Below, one piece after another: positions 59,183 to 64,000 of a stretch of 64,000 nucleotides of DNA. A program made the position numbers and the translations under genes. Position 1 is the first letter of the stretch; each line of letters begins with the position of its first letter. The stretch is from Terriglobia bacterium. GTDB taxonomy: Bacteria > Acidobacteriota > Terriglobia > Terriglobales > Acidobacteriaceae. Below the pieces are notes generated by a model that worked only from the letters and a program-made list of their open reading frames with translations, ran no database searches and had not been told where the DNA came from. The stretch spans positions 186,001 through 250,000 of the forward strand of contig JAIQEU010000004.1 in assembly GCA_020073665.1 (NCBI GenBank), written 5' to 3'.

Positions 59183-60294
59183 TTGAGGCCAAGATCGCGC
59201 TGTCGTCGCAGAATTCCACCAAGCTCGATATCAAACTGCCAGGCGGAAAGCGCTACCAGCGCGAGATTACGCGCGCGCAGTTTGAACAGTTGATGCAGCC
59301 GATCATCGACCGGACGCTGGGCCCGTGCAAGCAGGCCATGAAAGACGCCGGCCTGAAGCCAGCGCAGATTGATGAAGTCGTGCTGGTGGGCGGATCCACA
59401 CGAATCCCCAAAGTGCGGGCGCTGGTCGAAGAGATGTTCCGGCGCAAGCCACATACCGACCTGAACCCCGATGAAGTGGTCGCCCTGGGCGCGGCGGTGC
59501 AGGCCAATATTCTGTCCGGCGGCTCCGAAGCCACCGAGAACATGCTGTTACTCGACGTCACGCCCTTGTCATTGGGCATTGAGGTGGCGGGTGGCGTGAC
59601 TGACAAGATTATCCTGCGCAATTCGACCATCCCGGCTTCGGCGACGCAGTACTACACCACGCAGGTAGATGGTCAGGCCAATGTCGCGATCCACGTTCTG
59701 CAGGGCGAGCGCGAATTGGCGTCTGACTGCCGCTCCCTGGCGCGTTTTGACTTGAAGGGCGTACCGCCCATGCCCGCGGGTATGCCGCGCATCGAGGTCA
59801 AGTTCCTGATTGATGCCAACGGCATTCTTCACGTTTCGGCGCGCGAACAGCGCAGCGGCAAAGAAGCGGAAATCGAAGTACAGCCCAGTTATGGCCTGAC
59901 CGACGAGCAGGTCGAGAGCATGATTCTCGACTCGTTCGACTACGCCGAAGAAGATTTCCGGCGGCGCCAGGTAATTGAGGCGCGCAACGAGTGCGATACC
60001 ATCCTGGCCGCGTTAGAAAAGGGCAAGAAGAGTCCGGCTTGGGACCGGCTGACCAGCGACGAGAAAAAGCAGATTGCGAAATTAGAAAGAGCGCTGGGCC
60101 AGGTCAAGGCTGAAGACGACTACCATGCCATCCGCAAAGCCATCGACGCGCTGAACCAGGGCACCATGCGCTTGGCCGAGTTGATGATGGATAGCGCCGT
60201 CGCCACCGCCCTGAAAGGCAAGACCATGGATCAAGCCGATATGGGCGGGGATCTCGCGTCGGGACATCCGGTGGCTGAGGCAGACTTTAAGTAG
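59179..60294 (+). CDS. hscA: HscA C-terminal part (gene split by deletion and frameshift)
   Basis: 371 residues from the GTG at 59179, overlapping the stop of the first part (GTGA). It holds the rest of the nucleotide-binding domain ('[21 protein letters not shown]', '[15 protein letters not shown]') and the whole substrate-binding domain ('[39 protein letters not shown]', '[18 protein letters not shown]'), ending with the helical lid. Everything except the joint is intact. The overlap could allow coupled translation of two chains, but a recent mutation or an assembly error is simpler. Confidence 0.85.
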   Translation: MIEAKIALSSQNSTKLDIKLPGGKRYQREITRAQFEQLMQPIIDRTLGPCKQAMKDAGLKPAQIDEVVLVGGSTRIPKVRALVEEMFRRKPHTDLNPDEVVALGAAVQANILSGGSEATENMLLLDVTPLSLGIEVAGGVTDKIILRNSTIPASATQYYTTQVDGQANVAIHVLQGERELASDCRSLARFDLKGVPPMPAGMPRIEVKFLIDANGILHVSAREQRSGKEAEIEVQPSYGLTDEQVESMILDSFDYAEEDFRRRQVIEARNECDTILAALEKGKKSPAWDRLTSDEKKQIAKLERALGQVKAEDDYHAIRKAIDALNQGTMRLAELMMDSAVATALKGKTMDQADMGGDLASGHPVAEADFK

Positions 60295-60328
60295 GTTGCA
60301 GGTGCGGGACGAATACCAAGGAGTATTT

Positions 60329-60742
60329 ATGGCGGAGGAACAGACGCAGGGTACCGGAGCAGCAACGGCCGAGCCACCGGGCGAGAATACCATCCAGGTC
60401 ACGTTCTTGCCCGAAGGCAAGACCGTGTCGTTTGAGCACGGCAAGCTTCCTTACCAGGACCATGGCAAGGAACAATCTATCCTGGATGTGGCGTTGAACA
60501 ACGATATTTCCCTCGACCATGCTTGTGGCGGAAATTGCGCCTGCACCACCTGCCATATCTGGGTGAAAGAAGGCGCTGAGAACCTTTCCCCGATGGAAGA
60601 CGACGAGGCCGACCGACTCGACATGGCGGCGGACCTGCAATTAAACTCTCGTCTGGGCTGCCAGGCAGTGATCGCCGGGCCGGGCAAGGTCGTAGTTGAA
60701 ATCCCAGCCTGGAATCGGAATTACGTTTCGGAAGAACACTAG
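60329..60742 (+). CDS. fdx: ISC-type [2Fe-2S] ferredoxin
   Basis: A 137-residue ferredoxin from the ATG at 60329, with AGGAG five bases upstream; the frame reaches back to 60296. The cluster cysteines are Cys66, Cys72 and Cys75 ('DHACGGNCACTTCHIWVKEG', C-x5-C-x2-C) and Cys111 ('RLGCQAVIAGPG'); Cys70 is extra. It supplies electrons for cluster assembly. A 25-residue polar N-terminal extension is unusual but harmless. Confidence 0.95.
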   Translation: MAEEQTQGTGAATAEPPGENTIQVTFLPEGKTVSFEHGKLPYQDHGKEQSILDVALNNDISLDHACGGNCACTTCHIWVKEGAENLSPMEDDEADRLDMAADLQLNSRLGCQAVIAGPGKVVVEIPAWNRNYVSEEH

Positions 60743-60771
60743 AAAGCAGCAATTAGCATTTGGCCAGCAGA

Positions 60772-60797
60772 GGTTCTTGCAGTTGCCAGCAAGAACC
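60772..60797. terminator. Hairpin in the fdx-iscX spacer
   Basis: GGTTCTTGC-agttgcca-GCAAGAACC, a nine-base perfect stem, is nested in a wider imperfect palindrome (TAGCATTTGG ... CCAAGTGCTAAATGCT). No T-run follows, so it may stabilise or partly end the fdx message rather than stop it fully. Confidence 0.4.
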
Positions 60798-60849
60798 CTT
60801 CTTGGCTAAGTACTAAGTGCCAAGTGCTAAATGCTCATCAGGAGCCACC

Positions 60850-61071
60850 GTGACACAAGAATTCACCTGGGACGATGCCGAAGACATTGGCATCCTGCTG
60901 TCGCAGAAGCATCCGGAACTTGACCCGCTGGCGGTCCGTTTCACAGACCTGCACCGTTATGTTACTGAGCTCGCCGAATTCAAGGACGATCCCAAGCAGT
61001 CGAACGAAGGTAAGCTGGAAGCCATCCAGATGGCTTGGCACGAAGAGTTCCTCGACCGCACCCAGGGGTGA
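60850..61071 (+). CDS. iscX: Iron-sulfur assembly protein IscX
   Basis: A 73-residue acidic protein starting with GTG at 60850, six bases after GGAG. The family signature is clear: 'FTWDDAEDIGILLSQKHPELDPLAVRFTDLHRYVTELAEFKDDPKQSNEGKLEAIQMAWHEEFLDR'. IscX binds IscS and tunes cluster assembly, possibly as an iron sensor. It closes the ISC operon. Confidence 0.95.
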   Translation: MTQEFTWDDAEDIGILLSQKHPELDPLAVRFTDLHRYVTELAEFKDDPKQSNEGKLEAIQMAWHEEFLDRTQG

Positions 61072-61118
61072 CGTCCCTTCCTGTCGAAATCAATCCACCA
61101 ACAAGGCCACAAGGGCCT

Positions 61119-61136
61119 ACGAAGGTTTCCCTTCGT
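61119..61136 (+). terminator. Possible terminator of the isc operon
   Basis: ACGAAGG-TTTC-CCTTCGT, a seven-base stem with a four-base loop, followed after about fourteen bases by TTTTT. The T-run is further away than in a standard intrinsic terminator, so the call is tentative. Confidence 0.4.
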
Positions 61137-61234
61137 GTCCACTCTCAGTTTTTATATTGCTTTGACAACTCGCTCTTCGCCCCGGCCTAACCTGCTCGCC
61201 GGGCCCTGCAAGACCACTTGAGGAGATTTCCTCC

Positions 61235-62254
61235 ATGAAACACTCCCTTGTCCCGACTTGGGTCACTTCCATAATCCTCATCACTCTCACCAGCACAGCC
61301 TTTTCGCAAACCTACACCGTCACCGACCTGGGCACGCTAGCCGGCGGCAACGCCAGTGTGGGATACAACATGAACGCCAGCGGTCAGGTGGCGGGCAACT
61401 CCACGTTGCCAGGCAATGCTTATGGCCACGCGGTTATATTTGCCAACGGCGCGCTCACTGATCTGGGTGATTTGGGCGGCGGATGGAGCGACGCCTTCCA
61501 GGTAAATGCCAGCGGCCAAGTCACCGGATATGCTCCACTCGCCGACGGCAGCGACCGCGGCTACATTTTCAGCAACGGCCAGATGACCGCACTGCCCACG
61601 CTCGGCGGGTCCTTCAGCGACGCCTACGCCATCAATGACCTCGGACAAGTCGTGGGTGCCTCCGGCACTAGCAACGGCGAAACCCATCCGTTTCTATTCA
61701 GCAATGGCACCATGACCGACCTCGGCACGCTCGGTGCTCACGGATCGGAATACTGGAACACGGCGCTGGGAGTAAATAAGTCAGGCCAGGTAGTAGGCTA
61801 TTCCTACACTGCGACCGGCTCCATCCGCGGATTCTTCTGGCAGAACGGAAAGATGAGGGCCATGGGAACGCTCGGCGGCGCCTACAGCCAGGCGTACGCC
61901 ATCAACAACGCCGGACAGGCCACCGGGACCGCCTACCTAAAGAATGGTGCGGCGCATGCGTTCTTATTCAGCAAAGGAAAGATGGTCGACGTGGACGGTC
62001 GCACCGGAACCAGCACCAGCGTCGGCTGGGCCATCAACAATCTTGGCGTTGTAGTGGGACGAATCGACGTGTCGAACGGCTACCACGCGTTTATCTCCAC
62101 CGGGAAGTTGCAAGACCTGAACCAGCTGATTTCGCAAAACTCCGGCTGGGTGCTGAGTGAAGCCCGCGGCATCAACGACGCCGGACAAATCAGCGGCTAC
62201 GGCTTCCACAACGGCCAGGAACGGGCGTTTCTGCTGACGCCGGTGGCGAGGTAG
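61235..62254 (+). CDS. Secreted HAF-repeat protein
   Basis: A 339-residue protein with a signal peptide ('SIILITLTSTAFSQ'). It consists of about seven HAF-type repeats with alternating units 'xxLGTLGGxxSxAxxIN' and 'GQVVGxSxxxxGxxHAFLFxNGxMxDL'. Such repeats are predicted to form beta-propeller or similar extracellular structures and are abundant in acidobacteria, planctomycetes and burkholderias. There is no catalytic motif. Possibly a binding protein at the cell surface. Confidence 0.88.
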   Translation: MKHSLVPTWVTSIILITLTSTAFSQTYTVTDLGTLAGGNASVGYNMNASGQVAGNSTLPGNAYGHAVIFANGALTDLGDLGGGWSDAFQVNASGQVTGYAPLADGSDRGYIFSNGQMTALPTLGGSFSDAYAINDLGQVVGASGTSNGETHPFLFSNGTMTDLGTLGAHGSEYWNTALGVNKSGQVVGYSYTATGSIRGFFWQNGKMRAMGTLGGAYSQAYAINNAGQATGTAYLKNGAAHAFLFSKGKMVDVDGRTGTSTSVGWAINNLGVVVGRIDVSNGYHAFISTGKLQDLNQLISQNSGWVLSEARGINDAGQISGYGFHNGQERAFLLTPVAR

Positions 62255-62381
62255 GATCTTCTAGGACAAGAGAGGGTACGGGGAACCCTTTGCTCTCTTC
62301 TTTTGCATTCTCATTTAAGTCCTGTAGTCACGCGTAGGCACTGATGTTTCCGCCGATTTTTCTCCGCTTCTACGTGCTTTG

Positions 62382-62945
62382 TCATGAAAGCCGGTGCGAA
62401 GCCCCGCGTCGCGGCCAGTTTTTCCCAGTGCCACGCTGCTTCCAGTAACCGACGCACCACGAAGTGAACAATACAGCCAGGCCAACAGCGAGGGCCGGTG
62501 ACGGCATAAATAGGCCCTTATCTGCATCCCACCCAAGGGAGAAGACATACAAGGTGAGGGCGATCCGATCAAGAAGCATTACGCCTCTTAGGATAAGGCT
62601 CACCATAAGCATGAGCGTGACCAAGAAGACAAAAACTAGCCCTGCTGTCTCCGTGCGAGAAATTGGCGTCCCCGCTGCGAAAATGACGACACCCTTGACG
62701 CAAGCGAACACCATGCACCCTGCAAGATACTGCACCCACACCTGTGCGGTGGAAGCCAACAGCACCGCTGCCACGATGAGTTCCACCCAGCTAATCGGAT
62801 CCGACCACAGTAATTGGTGTGGCGGAGCTGCCCACACTACCCTGCGCAGTCCGTCAACCAGCGGAGCCATCGCAACTAGAAACACGGCCAAGCCACCGCC
62901 TAGCCGCAGCCCGCTTTTGACTTGTTCCTTCACAGACTGGTTCAT
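62382..62945 (-). CDS. Multi-pass membrane protein of unknown function
   Basis: A 187-residue protein with five hydrophobic segments: 'LRLGGGLAVFLVAMAPLVDGL', 'WVELIVAAVLLASTAQVWVQYLAGCMVFACVKGVVIFAAG', 'AGLVFVFLVTLMLMVSLILRGVMLLDRIALTLYVFSLG' and 'ALAVGLAVLFTSWCVGYW', ending in a basic tail. It follows the possible Rhs remnant on the same strand by 23 bases, which would suit an immunity-type protein. That link is speculative. Confidence 0.7.
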   Translation of the reverse strand: MNQSVKEQVKSGLRLGGGLAVFLVAMAPLVDGLRRVVWAAPPHQLLWSDPISWVELIVAAVLLASTAQVWVQYLAGCMVFACVKGVVIFAAGTPISRTETAGLVFVFLVTLMLMVSLILRGVMLLDRIALTLYVFSLGWDADKGLFMPSPALAVGLAVLFTSWCVGYWKQRGTGKNWPRRGASHRLS

Positions 62946-62968
62946 AGATCGCCGTTTCCGAAATCACC

Positions 62969-63370
62969 TTAAGGATGAGTAAGGCACCCAAGCGCCAACG
63001 CGCCGGTCGCACCCACGTCCGCTGCGAACTTAAACTCCGCAGCCCCCGAAATAACGCCTGCAACCTTTTCGGCACCAGTCTTACCCAGAATCTCGATTCC
63101 ACCTTTGGTTCCGCCGGGTGTGCCCGCCAGATTCAGGTCAAAGACCGAGGAGGTTCTCCTTCCCATTGTTCCCGCCTGCCCAATTCCAGCCTTGAGGGAG
63201 TTCTTTCCGCCTTCGGCCAGGAGCAAGCCTGCCTGACCTTCGCTGACATCCCCGAAGAGCAAACTTGCAACATCGTTACCGCCAGCTAATTTGGCGGCAC
63301 TACTATTCTGGTTGAATGCACCAGCCGGGTGCCCCATCCTTCGCGCTTTTTGCGAAGGGTGGGATTCCAC
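62969..63370 (-). pseudogene. Possible C-terminal remnant of an Rhs-like protein
   Basis: A 133-codon frame rich in Gly and Ala, ending 'GGIEILGKTGAEKVAGVISGAAEFKFAADVGATGALALGCLTHP'. The last 40 residues resemble the ends of Rhs-type proteins of acidobacteria ('GKxxxEKxxGxxxxxKFxxDxxT...GC'). The first 22 codons lie in the inverted-repeat element (63324-63363) and are clearly not original, so the gene front was lost or cut by that element. I have no independent homology, hence low confidence. Confidence 0.4.
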
Positions 63371-63486
63371 GGGCCTCTCCCGCTTGGGATTTTGTGCTTA
63401 ATTCTAATGGTGACCATCCCGAGGCTGCACCGACATCTCTAGCCCACCCAGTTCGCAAAACTGCGCGAAAAGGATGGGGCACCCGG
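63324..63486. repeat. Inverted-repeat element (GGGTGCCCCATCC type)
   Basis: CCGGGTGCCCCATCCTT at 63324-63340 is repeated exactly in inverted orientation at 63470-63486 as AAGGATGGGGCACCCGG. The similarity continues inward (CGCGC-T-run-GCGAA...GGGTGGG), giving arms of about 40 bases, each with its own small hairpin, around an 80-base centre. I recall the outer word as frequent between genes of acidobacteria, so this looks like a REP/MITE-type element without a transposase. Confidence 0.65.
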
Positions 63487-63520
63487 TCGATGCAGATTCG
63501 CGAGACCAATCCGGCGGCTC

Positions 63521-63907
63521 CTACTCATGCTTCGGCCGGAAAGCCTCAATGACGCGCATAGAAACAAGGACCTCGGCGGAGAGTACCAATGTGAGAGCGC
63601 CGTATGCCATCCTTGGTAGTCGATCAATCTGGGGAAACTCGAGATTGAGTTTGGCGAGTCCGAGCACGATTCCCAAATGAACTATAACGATGGGAGCCAT
63701 CGCTTTCCAAAACCAACGCGCGTTGGTTGACTCCCAGTAGCTTGCCAGAAGAGTAAACAGGAGAAATGTTGTCAGCAAGTAGGCCTTCAGCAGCAATTCG
63801 CTCCGCACGCTATGGACGAAGAAGAACGGAATGCCCCCACAGGACAAGACAACAACCCCGCACCTCAGTATGCGATGGAACCGCTTTTCAGAAAGCCCCT
63901 TTCTCAT
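63521..63907 (-). CDS. Small multi-pass membrane protein
   Basis: A 128-residue protein from the ATG at 63907. After a basic start ('MRKGLSEKRFHRILR') it has four hydrophobic segments: 'CGVVVLSCGGIPFFFVH', 'LLLKAYLLTTFLLFTLLASYW', 'FWKAMAPIVIVHLGIVLGLAKL' and 'MAYGALTLVLSAEVLVSM'. It looks less GC-biased than its neighbours, as often in recently acquired genes. Function unknown. Confidence 0.68.
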   Translation of the reverse strand: MRKGLSEKRFHRILRCGVVVLSCGGIPFFFVHSVRSELLLKAYLLTTFLLFTLLASYWESTNARWFWKAMAPIVIVHLGIVLGLAKLNLEFPQIDRLPRMAYGALTLVLSAEVLVSMRVIEAFRPKHE

Positions 63908-63950
63908 TGACTTTGCTCACAATCTGCCAAGTGCTTCAGTTTTGATACAA

Positions 63951-63977
63951 AGAAAAAGGGCACGACTCGCGCGCCCT
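63951..63977 (-). terminator. Terminator of a leftward gene beyond the right edge
   Basis: Read on the minus strand: AGGGC, an eleven-base loop, GCCCT, then TTTTCTTTG. This is an intrinsic terminator for a minus-strand gene that lies to the right of the window. Confidence 0.55.
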
Positions 63978-64000
63978 ATTTGCTATCTGATCTCCCGAAC

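Overview
The window looks like a chromosomal segment of an Acidobacteriota bacterium (Terriglobia / Koribacter-like), GC-rich and densely coded. Pointers are OmpR-type winged-helix domains fused to unrelated domains, a HAF-repeat protein, a streptogramin-lyase-like propeller, a subtilase with SVVWGT repeats, a PadR/HAAS pair, CPBP and M13 peptidases, zinc-ribbon HscB and REP-like palindromes between genes. This placement is inferred from gene content, not from a marker gene.

Layout. 1-8.4 kb: the end of a CBM9-like protein, an AspT-type transporter, a zinc-ribbon protein, a TPR protein, tatA, a lone membrane sensor-like domain and the subtilase. 8.8-14.8 kb: a sigma-54 type activator ending in a PilZ domain, divergent from a four-gene peptide-type ABC transporter operon. 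14.8-18.1 kb: small zinc-ribbon proteins, PadR plus its HAAS membrane partner, a CPBP peptidase and a Nudix hydrolase. 18.1-25.0 kb: a tRNA 3'-half fragment, two matching inverted repeats, a Cys-rich secreted protein and a CusC/B/A-type heavy-metal efflux operon; this reads like an acquired metal-resistance module. 25.2-30.2 kb: a beta-propeller protein, a wHTH-alpha/beta hydrolase fusion, a methanethiol S-methyltransferase-like protein, tRNA-Val(GAC) and a gene relic.

30.2-35.7 kb: pgsA, cysS, an FmdE-like protein, an Asp/Arg-rich secreted protein, kbl and a small gene broken by two apparent single-base losses. 35.7-43.2 kb: a long leftward run of small membrane protein, miaA, GH3, lipoprotein, membrane protein, pyrR, pyrB, pyrC. 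43.3-47.1 kb: a wHTH-membrane regulator, a DUF4097 protein and an M13 peptidase. 47.1-49.2 kb: dciA-gatC-gatA. 49.4-54.4 kb: a class C beta-lactamase-like hydrolase, the CCA-adding enzyme, tsaD, a lone receiver domain and a tiny zinc-ribbon protein.

54.7-61.1 kb: a full ISC iron-sulfur operon, iscR-iscS-iscU-iscA-hscB-hscA-fdx-iscX, preceded by two IscR type-1-like boxes; hscA is split by a small deletion and frameshift. 61.2-64 kb: a HAF-repeat protein, then a degraded region with membrane proteins, a possible Rhs tail and an inverted-repeat element.

I did not find a complete defence system, CRISPR array, prophage or intact insertion sequence. The least ordinary items are the SVVWGT-repeat subtilase, the receptor-like wHTH-hydrolase fusion, the operator pair of the metal module, the IscR boxes, and the broken hscA and 35.4 kb genes.
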